A DNA stretch of 64,000 nucleotides from Lysobacter antibioticus (GCF_001442535.1 NZ_CP013141.1:2694624-2758623), one strand, 5' to 3'; positions 25,801-34,899 are shown, numbered from the stretch's first letter. Notes: generated by a model not told the origin, from the sequence alone. Made by a program: numbers and translations.

Positions 25801-28371
25801 GCGGTCGAGCAAGGGCTCGCATTCGTCGAGGCAGGCCACGGTCTGGGCATAGGCGCGTTCGTCGCCGAGCAGCCCCGCCGACAGGCGCGCGAACGGATGG
25901 CCGGCGAGGCGGTCGAGGCCGAAGCGCTCCTGCAGCAAGGCACGCAAGCGCTCGCCGGATTCGCGATTGCGCTCCCACACCGCGTAGTCGGGCAGATGTT
26001 CGCGTTCGGCCGCACCGATCTCGGCCTGCATCGGCGGCAGCTCGATCGAACGCCGCAGCAGACTGCGCACACTGCAGGCCAGGCGTTCCGGCATCTGCGC
26101 CATGCCGCGCTCGAAGCCTTCGATCCGGCCGAGCTGCCCGGCCAGTTCATCCAGGCTCGATGCGCGCGACTGACTCAGGCGCTCGTGCTGATGCGGCTGG
26201 GCGACCCAGCGTTCGTAACCCTCGCGCAGGTTCTGCACGAAGGCCTTCTTGTCGGTTTGCGAATCGTGGATCAGGCAACACAGCTCGTCCAGGCCGGCCT
26301 GCTTGAGACGATGGAACACCACGTCCAGCGCCGCGCGCTTCTCGCACACGAACAGCACGCGTTGGCCGCGGCCGGCGTAATCGGCGATCAGATTGGTGAT
26401 GGTCTGCGATTTACCGGTGCCGGGCGGCCCCTGGATGATGAAACTACGGCCGCCGCGGGCCAAGGCCACCGCGGCGGTCTGGGTGGCGTCGCTGGCGATC
26501 ACGTTCCACTGTTCGGCCGGCGCGATCGGCGGCGGCGCGGCGACATCCACCTCGCGCGGCTCGATCGAGAACACCTTGTCGAAGGCCGGGTTGGCGGCGC
26601 CTTCTTCGATCAGTTGCGCGTAGTCGCGCACCAGCGACATCTTGCGGTAGTTGAAATTGGCCAGGGTGACCTGGGTCAGATCGAAGTCCCAGGCGTAGGC
26701 ATGGCCGTTGTCGTCCTGCAGCGCGTAAGTCGTGTGCTCGACCTCGTCCGCGCTCGCGCTCATGTGCAACGGGCTCGGCGTCGGCGCCGCACCGACCGCG
26801 CCGCGCAGCGGCAAGGGGCTCGGCTGGACATGCTGGCGGAACAAGGCCAAACCCAGCGGACGGTAGTCGTCGCGTTCGTAGCTGAAGTCCGGGCGCGGGC
26901 CGTCGCTGCGTGCGCGTCCGCCGCTGCGGCGCTGATACTGCTGCAGGCGTTGCACTGCCTTGCGCCGGATCAGCTCGATCGCCGGCTTGCGTTGCAGGCG
27001 CAGCTCGACCCCGGGCTCGGAGGCGCGGATTTGCGCGGCGAGATCGGCATGGATCGATTCCAACGAGACCTTCTGCAGGTCGACGGTCTCGGGCAGGCGG
27101 ATGTCGTAGAGCTGACGCAGGTAATGGCGCAAGGCCGGGTTGAACTCGGCTTCGCCGTCTTCGCATTGGATCACGTACTGATCGCGCACGCCCTTCTTGC
27201 GCACCAGTTCGACCGGCAGCCACAGCAGCGGCGAGACCATGCGCTGTTCGGGATCTTCCTTGAGGTTGTGCCAGCGCAGGAACGCGACCACCAGGCGCAG
27301 ATGGCTGAAACCATACTCGGCGCGGTCGCGCCGGGTTTCCTGGGCGATGCGGTCGAGCGCGCCCGGCAGATACGGCTGGTCTTCGAAACGCAGCCAGCGA
27401 TGCAGGCTGACCGCCTTGCCGGCGATCACCTCGTCGGCGAACTCGCCGCTCCAGGTGCACAGCTGTTCGGGCCGTATGCTGCCGAGCTGCAGCACGATCG
27501 GCACGCTGGCGATGGTCAGGTTGACGCTGGCCTGGGTCGGGCGGAACTGCAGCAGGCGATTGCGCCGCGACAGATCGAACAAGCGGTCGCGCAGATGCGA
27601 CAGCACTGCGACACGGCGCGAGACCTCGCCCTGGGCGCCGGACAGGACGCGCTCGACATCCAGGCCCACCGGCTGGTCGCGATAAGTCTCCAGACGGCGC
27701 ACGATCGAGGCCAGGTCGGTGGCGCGCTCGTGGCGATTCAGGGCGGTCATCTCGACCACGATCGCGGCGAGCACCGGGTTGAGGCGCGGGTTGATCCGGA
27801 ACAGGTTCTGTCGTTGCGCGGCGAACAGTTCCAGGTCGTCGCCGTCGTCGAAGTCGAGCCCGCAGGCCAGGCTGGCGAGCACCTGCCCGAGTTGGAAGAT
27901 GTCGCCGATTTCGTCGTGATGTCCGAGGACCAGTTCCCACGAGGTATAGCCCGGCAGGTACACCGGATGCTCGATCGGCTGCGAAGCGTCGCGTTGGGTC
28001 TGCAGGTTCTCGACCCGTGCGCCGTGGGCGGCGTCCTGGGTGACGCGCAGCTCGCCGACGATGTTCAGGGTCGAGCCCGGCGGCGGTTGCAGGCGTCGTA
28101 TCGCTTCCAGTTCGAGCCGCGGCAAGCGTCCGTCGGCTGCACGCAGGCTCAAGCCCTCGCCGGCGACCTGGACGATATCGTCGGCGCCGAGCGCGGCGAC
28201 GCGCCCGTGCGCATGCAGCTGCGCGACCGAGCGAAACAGCGGCAAGGCCAGGAACAGGACGTCGTCGGTGGCCAGGCCGGCGCCGCGCTGGGCTTCGACC
28301 ACCGCACGCAGGCTGCTCGCTTGCGTCGGCAGGGCCGGCCCGGTGGCCGGCTCGTTCACGGGCTCGTTCAT
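22846..28371 (-). CDS. Giant pseudokinase-DUF4011-SF1 helicase-nuclease-like-WGR protein
   Basis: This 1841-residue multidomain protein has five visible regions. Residues about 30-235 resemble the C-lobe of a protein kinase (FRSVAQLHAHGRVAALGADD, YTSWE, DEIGDIFQLGQVLASLACG, RINPRLNPVLAAIVVEMTAL) but lack the N-lobe and the HRD and DFG catalytic residues. A DUF4011 signature follows (HLRDRLFDLSRRNRLLQF, about 255-290). A split superfamily-1 helicase core has Walker A GPPGTGKS at 648-655, DEAS at 1279-1282 with VVVGDEMQLPP, HYRSRHEALISFSN near 1360 and a C-terminal FSRAKHRMAVV. A restriction-endonuclease-like domain lies at about 1600-1700 (CDLGIVD, ILRAFGWRVIDLPSSEW). A WGR-like domain lies at about 1765-1836 (NKFWRIGQHD, VVFGRVGTRGQT). 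Its ATG overlaps the stop of an M48-like protease. The domain set suggests defence or nucleic-acid surveillance, inferred. Confidence 0.9.
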   Translation of the reverse strand: MNEPVNEPATGPALPTQASSLRAVVEAQRGAGLATDDVLFLALPLFRSVAQLHAHGRVAALGADDIVQVAGEGLSLRAADGRLPRLELEAIRRLQPPPGSTLNIVGELRVTQDAAHGARVENLQTQRDASQPIEHPVYLPGYTSWELVLGHHDEIGDIFQLGQVLASLACGLDFDDGDDLELFAAQRQNLFRINPRLNPVLAAIVVEMTALNRHERATDLASIVRRLETYRDQPVGLDVERVLSGAQGEVSRRVAVLSHLRDRLFDLSRRNRLLQFRPTQASVNLTIASVPIVLQLGSIRPEQLCTWSGEFADEVIAGKAVSLHRWLRFEDQPYLPGALDRIAQETRRDRAEYGFSHLRLVVAFLRWHNLKEDPEQRMVSPLLWLPVELVRKKGVRDQYVIQCEDGEAEFNPALRHYLRQLYDIRLPETVDLQKVSLESIHADLAAQIRASEPGVELRLQRKPAIELIRRKAVQRLQQYQRRSGGRARSDGPRPDFSYERDDYRPLGLALFRQHVQPSPLPLRGAVGAAPTPSPLHMSASADEVEHTTYALQDDNGHAYAWDFDLTQVTLANFNYRKMSLVRDYAQLIEEGAANPAFDKVFSIEPREVDVAAPPPIAPAEQWNVIASDATQTAAVALARGGRSFIIQGPPGTGKSQTITNLIADYAGRGQRVLFVCEKRAALDVVFHRLKQAGLDELCCLIHDSQTDKKAFVQNLREGYERWVAQPHQHERLSQSRASSLDELAGQLGRIEGFERGMAQMPERLACSVRSLLRRSIELPPMQAEIGAAEREHLPDYAVWERNRESGERLRALLQERFGLDRLAGHPFARLSAGLLGDERAYAQTVACLDECEPLLDRLDAAFEDGNSLLNPQRGLADAVQASSMARRLRDARLAAHPDLLDAGSTASAQLRRERDELDGLDRRRAEAGQGTVHWRAPFSVQDTEAALAAARRDEASLLRWLKPSWWRLRGVLSRSYDFAQHAMRPSYTQVLEAKAAHHQADAAYAQAEERLRARLDTPAAAACLATLDQWTSASAASPVLRELLERLRAAPDPLAHAAREAEYADPLLRLQQIVESRLDMPKTVSLGELAEWTRDLRESLDDLPDFLPSLRAIHQAGPAYAHALQQLDLPASQLEALVADEALARLYREQPELARFDGRTLADAAQRVARAERQLLERNASVVRATLHRSFLEHVRQSSLSASQLDSDGKLFKKRYATGRRELEHEFGKSMRYRSIRELAGGDTGLVVNDLKPIWLMSPLSVSDTLPLAADLFDVVIFDEASQIPTEEAVPALSRARQAVVVGDEMQLPPTSFFSAAGDEDDMQVVAEEDGERIAINLDADSLLNQAARNLPATLLAWHYRSRHEALISFSNAAFYDGRLITIPDRRLDARVDESLSVRAAEAQAAAAGVDALLARPISHHRVEDGVYANRCNLAEARYIAGLVRELLRRETGLSLGVVAFSEAQQGEIESALEALAAEDADFAMRLEREYLREDDDQFCGLFVKNLENVQGDERDLILLSICYAPGADGRMLMNFGPINQRGGEKRLNVIFSRAKHRMAVVTTIRADAITNTHNDGAAALRAFLQFAEASARGESERSQTVLGALNPGAERAFASAPKRDAFRAALLRALRERGHVVHEHVGRSQFRCDLGIVDPSGEGYALAILLDAPDVDGEAVSVEVRERYVFRPGILRAFGWRVIDLPSSEWLRNPQAVLERIEASMQADQDAAEEAVTDEGAAADGTTGSVETVSMPTDAAAPDPASSPSTAAPTLREFLLQQGSSNKFWRIGQHDGEMTVVFGRVGTRGQTLIKQFDTPERAEREVIKLIEEKLRKGYTEAAPG

Positions 28372-29621
28372 GCGCTCGGTTCCTTGTCGAGGCGGCGCGC
28401 GAGCTTGTCCAGCTCGCGTTTGCCGAGCCCCGCATCGCGCTTGAGCGCAGTAATGAATTCGCTACGGCTGCCCAGCGTATGCGCCAGACGCGCGGCCTCG
28501 AACACCGCCGCTTCGCGTTGCGCTTCGTCGATCAGGGCGAAATCCAGCATCACGCAATGCAGGTAGCGGCGCACGCTGTCGTCGATGCGTTCGGCGCTCA
28601 GCTCATCGTCGCCGGCGACCGCTTCGTCGGCGCCCCAATCGGGGAAATAGGCGCGTGCCTGCTGTTGCGCCAGTTCGCCGCCCAAGGCTTCAACCCGCAG
28701 CAGACGGGCGATGAAGCGACGGGTGAGCGCGCTCAGTTCGAGCTGGTCGAGCAGATCGAGACGATCGGCCGACAGCGGCCCCTGCAGGCGCCGGCGCAGC
28801 CAGGCGTCGGTATCGGCGGCACCGCGCCACCAGCGTTCGACCGCCTGCGCGCGCAGATAGCTTTCCGGATGCGAGTGGCCTTCGGAGCGGCGCCCATCGG
28901 TCGATTCCAGTTCCTCGGCCTGGCGCAGGTAAGCGGCCGGATCGACGCTGCCCAGGCCGGTGTGCACCTTGACCAGGATCGCGATCGCCGGGGTCGCCGA
29001 CTGCGCGCCGATCGCCGCGCCGCGGTCGGCATAGATCTCGGTGTAGAGGCTGTACAGGCGCGCGCTCTCGGCATGGCTGGCGGCTGCTTGGGGATCGGCC
29101 ATGCAGTGATCGAGGATGCGCTGCGCGGTGTAGTAGTCGCCGCCATCGAGCGCCCACAGCCGGTAATGCGCGAGCTCGTGGCCGAGCAAGGCGCTCAGCT
29201 CGGTCTCGTCGAGGCGTTCGAGCACCGGCCCTTGCAGGACCACATGCGCTTCGCCGGGCAAGTACCACAGGCTCGCGCCCATCGCGCCGTCGCTGGCCTG
29301 ATACAAGGTCGTCGCCGCCTCGATGCCGAGCCGTTGCACGACTGCGGCGCAGATCGCATGCGCCTGCGGGTGCGACTCCGGGGTCAGGCGGTAAGTCTTG
29401 CGCAACAGTTCCGCACGCAGCTCCTGGGCGTGCTGCGCCTGCACGCTGAGCGAGGACGCCCAAGCCCAGACCTCCGCTTCGGCGCGCTTGAGGTGCGCGA
29501 CCAGGGCCGCGTGATACGGCAGCGGCGCCAGCACGGGCGATGCCGGCGGCGGCGCCGCACTGTGCGTGTTGCCGCCATCGGCTTTGCCGATGCCGTCCTG
29601 GACGTCGTTGCTTGCCACCAC
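28368..29621 (-). CDS. M48-like zinc metalloprotease paired with the giant helicase
   Basis: This protein has about 417 residues and the zincin motif HELAHYRLW near residue 145 (LSALLGHELAHYRLWALDGG). A following ADRG segment (TEIYADRGAAIGAQ) resembles the third zinc ligand region of M48 peptidases. No transmembrane helix or signal peptide is visible, so it looks cytosolic, unlike HtpX. The C-terminal half is helical and charged, ending with SRSEFITALKRDAGLG and LDKLARRLDKE. GTG 29621 has GGGAG nine bases upstream and is preferred; an ATG at 29663 lies in frame without a ribosome site. Its stop overlaps the start of the 1841-residue helicase (ATGA), so the two are a coupled pair. Protease activity is likely; its substrate and role are unknown. 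Confidence 0.85.
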   Translation of the reverse strand: MVASNDVQDGIGKADGGNTHSAAPPPASPVLAPLPYHAALVAHLKRAEAEVWAWASSLSVQAQHAQELRAELLRKTYRLTPESHPQAHAICAAVVQRLGIEAATTLYQASDGAMGASLWYLPGEAHVVLQGPVLERLDETELSALLGHELAHYRLWALDGGDYYTAQRILDHCMADPQAAASHAESARLYSLYTEIYADRGAAIGAQSATPAIAILVKVHTGLGSVDPAAYLRQAEELESTDGRRSEGHSHPESYLRAQAVERWWRGAADTDAWLRRRLQGPLSADRLDLLDQLELSALTRRFIARLLRVEALGGELAQQQARAYFPDWGADEAVAGDDELSAERIDDSVRRYLHCVMLDFALIDEAQREAAVFEAARLAHTLGSRSEFITALKRDAGLGKRELDKLARRLDKEPSA

Positions 29622-29945
29622 GGTCCCGCGCTCCCTCGAATGTCTGAACGCCGCCCCGCGCATCGCGCCGCAGGGGCGGCGGCCCGGTCACGATACCGCG
29701 CCTCGATGCAGGATGGTCGCCGCAGCGCAGCGCGCGTGACGGGGCCGCGAAGCACGGCGCCACTTTGCCGCAACTGACCGTTGCCTCGGCGGTGCTGGCG
29801 CCGGCGCGAGCGACTGGCCACACTGTCCGCTCACCATCGCCTGTCCGCGGCTGCGGACGCGCCGTCCACGACGGCGCCGACGATTCCAGTTTCCCGCGCG
29901 GCCGCGTGCATCGCATGTCGGCGCGTCTGTCCGACGAACCTAGCC

Positions 29946-31229
29946 ATGAGCGCCACCGCCGCTGTCCCCGCCCCGATCGTACGCCCGCTGTGGCAGGGAC
30001 GCGCCTGGGTGCTGATCGGCATCGTCCTGTCGGCGTTCACCTTGCGCACCGCGGTCACCTCGCTGACGCCCTTGCTCGACGCGCTCGGCCGCGAGTTCGG
30101 CTTCGGTTCGACCATGACCGGCGTGTTCGGGATGGTGCCGACCGCCGCGTTCGCACTGTTCGGCGTGGCGACGCCGGCACTGGCCCACCGCATCGGCCTG
30201 GAACGCGCCGCCCTGCTGGCGATGGCGATGGCCGCGCTCGGCCTGCTCGCACGCGCTTTCGTCGGCAGCACCGGGCAATTGCTGATCGCCTCGGCGCTCG
30301 CGCTCGCGGGCATGGGCATCGGCAACGTCGTGCTGCCGCCGCTGGTCAAACGCTATTTCGCCGATCGCGTCGGCACGGTCAGCACCGCCTACATCACCGT
30401 GCTGCAGCTCGGCACGATCCTGCCGGCATTGGCGGCGGTGCCGCTGGCGCAGGCCGCCGGCTGGCGCACCTCGCTGGGCTCGTGGTCGCTGGTGGCGGTG
30501 GCCGCCGCGCTGCCGTGGATCACCGTGCTGTGGATGGAGGCGCGCGGCCGCTCGGCGCAGGCGCGCGCGCTGGCGCGGGCCCACGACGATGCGGTCTGCG
30601 TCGGCGACGAAGCGCCCGAACTCAGTGCGCCCCCGGCCACCACCGCACCCGGCCGGGTCTGGCGTTCGCCGGTCGCCTGGGGCATGGCGCTGATGTTCGG
30701 CATGACCTCGCTGGTCACCTATTCGATGTTCACCTGGTTGCCGAAGCTGTTGATCGAGGCCGGCGGCAGCCCGGCGCTCGGCGGCAGCATGGTCGCGCTG
30801 TTCTCGACCCTGGGCATGATCAGCGCGCTGTGCATGCCCGCACTGGCGGTACGCATCGCCAACCCGTTTCCGATCGTCATCGCCTGCATGCTGGCCTACC
30901 TGGGCGGCTTCGCCGGCCTGCTGCTCGCGCCGATGCACCTGACCTTCCTCTGGGTGGGGCTGATCGGCCTGGGCCCGAGCACCTTCCCGCTGTCGCTGAC
31001 CCTGATCAATCTGCGCACGCGCACGCCGGCCGGCTCGGCCGCGTTGTCGGGCTTCATGCAGGGGCTCGGCTACACCCTCAGCTGCCTCGGTCCCTTGTTG
31101 TTCGGTTGGCTGCACGATCTCAGTCATGGCTGGGTGTGGCCGTTCGCGATGCTCGGCGCCTGCCTGGTGGTGCTGCTCGTCGGCGGGCGCCTGGCATGCA
31201 AGCCGCGCATGCTCGAAGACAGCTGGTAA
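29946..31229 (+). CDS. MFS transporter, CynX/NimT family
   Basis: This 427-residue protein has about twelve membrane helices: WVLIGIVLSAFTLRTAVTSL near the N-terminus, MVPTAAFALFGVATPALAHR, ALALAGMGIGNVVLPPLVKR, a loop rich in Ala and Arg between helices six and seven, and MALMFGMTSLVTYSMFTWLP in the second half. The LRTAVTSLTPLL start and the VLPPLVKRYF signature fit the CynX/NimT subfamily of small-molecule exporters (cyanate, nitroimidazole-type). ATG 29946 is chosen since upstream sequence is not membrane-like. It is divergent from the M48-like gene and ends before a 600-base gap. The substrate is not determinable. Confidence 0.87.
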   Translation: MSATAAVPAPIVRPLWQGRAWVLIGIVLSAFTLRTAVTSLTPLLDALGREFGFGSTMTGVFGMVPTAAFALFGVATPALAHRIGLERAALLAMAMAALGLLARAFVGSTGQLLIASALALAGMGIGNVVLPPLVKRYFADRVGTVSTAYITVLQLGTILPALAAVPLAQAAGWRTSLGSWSLVAVAAALPWITVLWMEARGRSAQARALARAHDDAVCVGDEAPELSAPPATTAPGRVWRSPVAWGMALMFGMTSLVTYSMFTWLPKLLIEAGGSPALGGSMVALFSTLGMISALCMPALAVRIANPFPIVIACMLAYLGGFAGLLLAPMHLTFLWVGLIGLGPSTFPLSLTLINLRTRTPAGSAALSGFMQGLGYTLSCLGPLLFGWLHDLSHGWVWPFAMLGACLVVLLVGGRLACKPRMLEDSW

Positions 31230-31832
31230 CGCGCACCTTGCGGTTTCGACCCTTGCGCCAGACCTCGACCGCGGCGAGCACTGTTTAAAGCACCGCGCGC
31301 ACCGCCCAGGCGCGCTGACGACGGTGCTTCGTTTCGTACCGGTACCGCGCGCCCCGGCGAGTTCCGGACGGCCACTGTCCGGTCGTCAACGAACGGCGCG
31401 ACGAACGCGGCGCCGTCTCGTGGCAAGACGACGCTGCCGATCTGAACAGGCGGCTGGCGAAGCGCACGCCGTGCTCGGACTGGTTCTACGCGAATGCCTC
31501 AGCGAACGAACCGCTGCAACGGAGTCGAGGCGCTCTCGTGAATCGATCCTGCGCGCCAGCCATCGGATGCGACCGCCGCCGGCGGCGATCCCCATGCGTG
31601 ACGCATGACGCCGCATCGGACCAGACGCGGCGCAACGTGTTCATCGCAGTGAAATATTCGCGTGCGGTGCGCACTACCGCGCCGGACTGGAAGCGTCGGC
31701 ACAGATCGACGCATCGCAAAGCGCCGGTTTCCGGCAACGGGTCACGTAAACCCTGCGGTTGCTCACGACAATGAACGAACGGGATCCATACGCGGCTTTC
31801 CACGGACTACACACTCCGAAGGAGATCGTTCG
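31230..31832. other. Intergenic region upstream of the amidase gene
   Basis: No coding region is convincing in these 603 bases; short frames on both strands have no ribosome site and no family likeness. The last 150 bases should contain the amidase promoter, and GGAG at about 31820 is its ribosome site. A long untranslated leader would fit a regulated secreted enzyme. No repeats were recognised. Confidence 0.45.
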
Positions 31833-33431
31833 ATGCATGTGCACTCACTCGCCGCAGCCCTCGGCTGTTCGCTGCTGCTGACCTCGGCGCTGGCCGTCGC
31901 GGCCGACCGTCCCGACCTCGACGTTCTGCGTTTCGAATTCGACAAGACCCAGGCGCAAGTGCTGGCGCAAGCCCGGCGCGCGTCCTACCCCGAGTATTTC
32001 CGCCGCGCCTATGCGCGTTATCCGAACCTGCCGGCCGGCTCGCTGGAAGCGATCGCCTATGCCGAAACCGGCTGGAACCACGTCGCCCCCGAAGCGCAGA
32101 ACCCGCACGATCTGCACATGCCGCGTTCCTACGGTGTTATGGGCCTTTATCACGGCGGCGGTTTCGCCGATCAGGTCGGCGAAGGCGCGCGCCTGATCGG
32201 GCGCAGCGCGCAGCAGGTCATCGACGACCCGCAAAGCAACATCCTCGCCGGCGCCGCCCTGCTCGACCGTGCGCTGGCCGCCAGCCGAGGCGAGCGGCGC
32301 AGCCGCGCCCTCGCCCAGGCGGAAGATCTGGCCCCGGTGCTGGCGCGTTACGCCGGTTACGGCGCCTCCAGCGGCGGCATCGCCGACTACGCACGCCAGA
32401 GCTTCGCCTACGGCGTGCTGCAGACGCTAGAACGCGGCGTCAGCGCGCAGGGGGTCGAGATCCCGGCGCAAGCACTGCAGCTCGAACGCGCCTTCGACGC
32501 CGGTCAGTTGCAGAGACTGCGCGCACCCACCCTGCTGATCGATGCTAGCGCCGACAGCGTCCGCGTCGACCATGCACTCGCCGATCGGTTGGCGCGGCCG
32601 GCGATCGATGTCGGCACCCAGGCGGTCGATTTCGGCGAAGCGATCTGGAACCCGGCCAGCCCGAGCAACTACAGCACCGCCTCGAACGCGATGAGCGCGG
32701 TGATCCTGCACACGATGGAAGGCTCCTACGCCGGCTCGATCGCCTGGTTCCAGAATCCCAGCGCGCAGGTGTCGGCGCATTATCTGATCCGCAAGTCCGA
32801 CGGCCAGATCACCCAGATGGTGGCGGAAAACCGCCAGGCCTGGCATGCGAAGTACCACAACTACTACACCGTCGGCATCGAACACGACGGCCGCGCCGCC
32901 GATGCCGGCAACTGGTCGGCGGCGATGCTCAACGCCTCGGCGCGCCTGACCAAGAGCATCTGCGCGCGCCGCGGCATCGATTGCCGCACGGCCTGGAACG
33001 GCCCCGGCTACGACAGCTGGCATCTGGTCCCCGACAGCGTGCGGGTCAAGGGCCACGGCATGCTGACCCAGAACGAGAACCGCTACGACCCCGGCAAGTA
33101 CTTCCCGTGGTCGAGCTACTACGGCCTGATCAACGGCGGCGGTACGCCGAACCCGCCGGGCAAGTACTGGGTCGACACCTTCGCCAACGCCACCGGCTAC
33201 AAGTGGCCGTCGACCCTGACCCCGGTCGGCACCCTCTACCAGGGCACCAATTATGTCTACTGCAAAGCCTGGGGCCAGGAAGTGCGCGTCGGCACCAGCT
33301 ACAACCACTACTGGCTCAAGACCGATCTCGATGTCGGTCCGGCCGGAGCCTGGGTGTCGGCGTATTACCTGAGCCGCTGGGGCAACGACGAGGCGCGCGA
33401 CAACAACGGCGCGGTGATTCCGGACTGTTGA
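31833..33431 (+). CDS. Secreted N-acetylmuramoyl-L-alanine amidase with lysozyme-like N-domain
   Basis: This 532-residue secreted enzyme has a signal peptide (LAAALGCSLLLTSALAVAA). The N-terminal domain at about 45-180 looks like a lysozyme/transglycosylase fold (SLEAIAYAETGWNHV, SYGVMGLYHG, DDPQSNILAGAALLDRALAA). The amidase_2 domain at about 285-440 has zinc His293 in ILHTMEGSYAG, SAHYLIRKSDGQITQMVAEN, VGIEHDG and a distal His/Asp in KGHGMLTQNENRYDPGKYF. A C-terminal SH3-like segment follows (YQGTNYVYCKAWGQEVRVGT). Amidase_2 enzymes cleave the bond between muramic acid and the stem peptide. It is paralogous to the gene at 41846-43756. GGAG before ATG 31833 supports the start. Bacteriolysis of competitors is the likely role. 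Confidence 0.9.
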   Translation: MHVHSLAAALGCSLLLTSALAVAADRPDLDVLRFEFDKTQAQVLAQARRASYPEYFRRAYARYPNLPAGSLEAIAYAETGWNHVAPEAQNPHDLHMPRSYGVMGLYHGGGFADQVGEGARLIGRSAQQVIDDPQSNILAGAALLDRALAASRGERRSRALAQAEDLAPVLARYAGYGASSGGIADYARQSFAYGVLQTLERGVSAQGVEIPAQALQLERAFDAGQLQRLRAPTLLIDASADSVRVDHALADRLARPAIDVGTQAVDFGEAIWNPASPSNYSTASNAMSAVILHTMEGSYAGSIAWFQNPSAQVSAHYLIRKSDGQITQMVAENRQAWHAKYHNYYTVGIEHDGRAADAGNWSAAMLNASARLTKSICARRGIDCRTAWNGPGYDSWHLVPDSVRVKGHGMLTQNENRYDPGKYFPWSSYYGLINGGGTPNPPGKYWVDTFANATGYKWPSTLTPVGTLYQGTNYVYCKAWGQEVRVGTSYNHYWLKTDLDVGPAGAWVSAYYLSRWGNDEARDNNGAVIPDC

Positions 33432-33573
33432 TCCGACCGGCGAGCGCATCGCCGCGGTTCCCTCGTCCCGATCGGGCGAGGGAACCGCAACGGCCTGAAG
33501 TCTGCGCTACAACGCGAACGGCCGTACCCGATCTTTCCTGGCCAGCCGCGCCCCACCCGATCGCGAGAACACG

Positions 33574-34899
33574 ATGAAACGAAAGATGATGCTGTGCGAG
33601 CGGATCATGTACGTCGACCGCGCAACCCCGTTCACCCTGGTCCAGGCCGCGCGCATCCGCGGTCGGCTCGACCCGGCGCAGTTGCGCCACGCCCTCGACC
33701 GCATCCAGCTCAAGCATCCGATGCTGCGCTGCGCCGTGCTCGACGGCGACTCGCCGCAGATCCTGCTCGAGGACGATCCCGCGCCGATCCCGCTGCGCCT
33801 GGTCGTGCGCGAAAGCGACCAGGATTGGCTGCGCGAAGCGCACAGCGAACGCGAGACCGCCTTCGCCAGCGACCAGGCGCCGCTGATGCGCGCGGTCTGG
33901 ATCCACGACGAAGACGGCGGCGAGCTGCTGCTGACTTGCCATCACTGCATCTGCGACGGCCTGTCGATGGTGACCCTGCTGCGCGAGACTCTGGCCCTGT
34001 GCGACCGCCCGGACCTCGACATCGGCCACCACACCAGCGTCAACGGCATGGAGGACCTGTTGCCCGAGGAAGTCCTGAACGATCGTCGCGCCCACCGCAA
34101 CGCGCGCTGGAAGGCGATGGCGTTCCGCCTGTTTTTCGCGGTCCGGCGCAAACGCACGCCGATACCGCAGGGCGAGTTTTATGTGCTGCGCTGGAAACTG
34201 CCGCGCGAAGCGAGCCAGGCCCTGGCCGAACGCGCGCGCGCCGAAGGCGTGACGGTGTTCGCCGCGATCGCGGTCGCGTTCTCGCTGGCGTTCCGTACGA
34301 TCCGCAGCGACCGCGCCAACGGCAAGGTGTTCGTGCCGGTCGACATCCGCAAATTCCTGCCGCGGCTCAGCGCCGACAGTCTGTTCGCCTCCGCGCCCGG
34401 CGCCATCGTCGCCCTCGACAATCGCACCCCGCCGGACCAGGTCGACGAGCTCGGCTACTGGAACCAGGCGCGTGCGTTCAAGACCCGTCTCAACCAGCGC
34501 ATCGAACGCCTGACCCGCAACGTCTACGAGTTCTTCATCGGCCTGGAACTGCTGCATTCGGTGTTCGACCAATTCATCGCCGAGCGCCGCTCCGACCTCG
34601 ACGCTTACGACGTCACCTTGTCCAACGTCGGCCGCATCGAAATGCCGCGCGACTACCACGGCTTCCACCTGGAAACCGTGTACAGCCCGAGCCTGCACCT
34701 GCCCTGGCGCACCACCACCTCGGTGCTGATGTCGGGCTTCGCCGGCGAGCTGGATTTCAGCTTCATGTCCGACCAGCATTCGCTGCCGCGCGAGCAGGCC
34801 GAAGCGATCCGCGACCACGTCATCGCCTCGCTGTGGGAGCGCGGCCGCACCGCCAATCCGGCCGAGACCGACATCCTGTCGGTGCGGGAAGCGGCATGA
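33574..34899 (+). CDS. Stand-alone condensation-domain acyltransferase
   Basis: This 441-residue protein has the HHxxxDG active-site motif of NRPS condensation and PapA-type acyltransferases, here HHCICDG at about residues 125-131. The N-terminal subdomain includes LVQAARIRGRLDPAQLRHAL and HPMLRCAVLDGDSP; the C-terminal half includes the DVTLSNVG region and FSFMSDQHSLPREQAEAIRD. It has no adenylation or carrier domain, so it acts alone, probably joining an acyl group to a hydroxyl or amine. Its stop overlaps the ATG of a glycosyltransferase, suggesting a two-step glycolipid or acyl-sugar pathway. The acyl donor and acceptor are unknown. Confidence 0.82.
   Translation: MKRKMMLCERIMYVDRATPFTLVQAARIRGRLDPAQLRHALDRIQLKHPMLRCAVLDGDSPQILLEDDPAPIPLRLVVRESDQDWLREAHSERETAFASDQAPLMRAVWIHDEDGGELLLTCHHCICDGLSMVTLLRETLALCDRPDLDIGHHTSVNGMEDLLPEEVLNDRRAHRNARWKAMAFRLFFAVRRKRTPIPQGEFYVLRWKLPREASQALAERARAEGVTVFAAIAVAFSLAFRTIRSDRANGKVFVPVDIRKFLPRLSADSLFASAPGAIVALDNRTPPDQVDELGYWNQARAFKTRLNQRIERLTRNVYEFFIGLELLHSVFDQFIAERRSDLDAYDVTLSNVGRIEMPRDYHGFHLETVYSPSLHLPWRTTTSVLMSGFAGELDFSFMSDQHSLPREQAEAIRDHVIASLWERGRTANPAETDILSVREAA

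Noticed and set aside
24109..28566. A 1485-codon open frame antisense to the giant helicase
   Set aside because: The antisense protein is Gln/Arg/Val-rich without family motifs, while the minus strand contains clear helicase motifs; it is a shadow.
31486..31803. 105-codon minus-strand frame upstream of the amidase
   Set aside because: Arg-rich, no ribosome site and lies across the presumed amidase promoter region.
33316..34818. Long minus-strand frame antisense to the amidase end and the condensation gene
   Set aside because: The plus-strand condensation motif HHCICDG and the overlap with the GT2 gene settle the strand.
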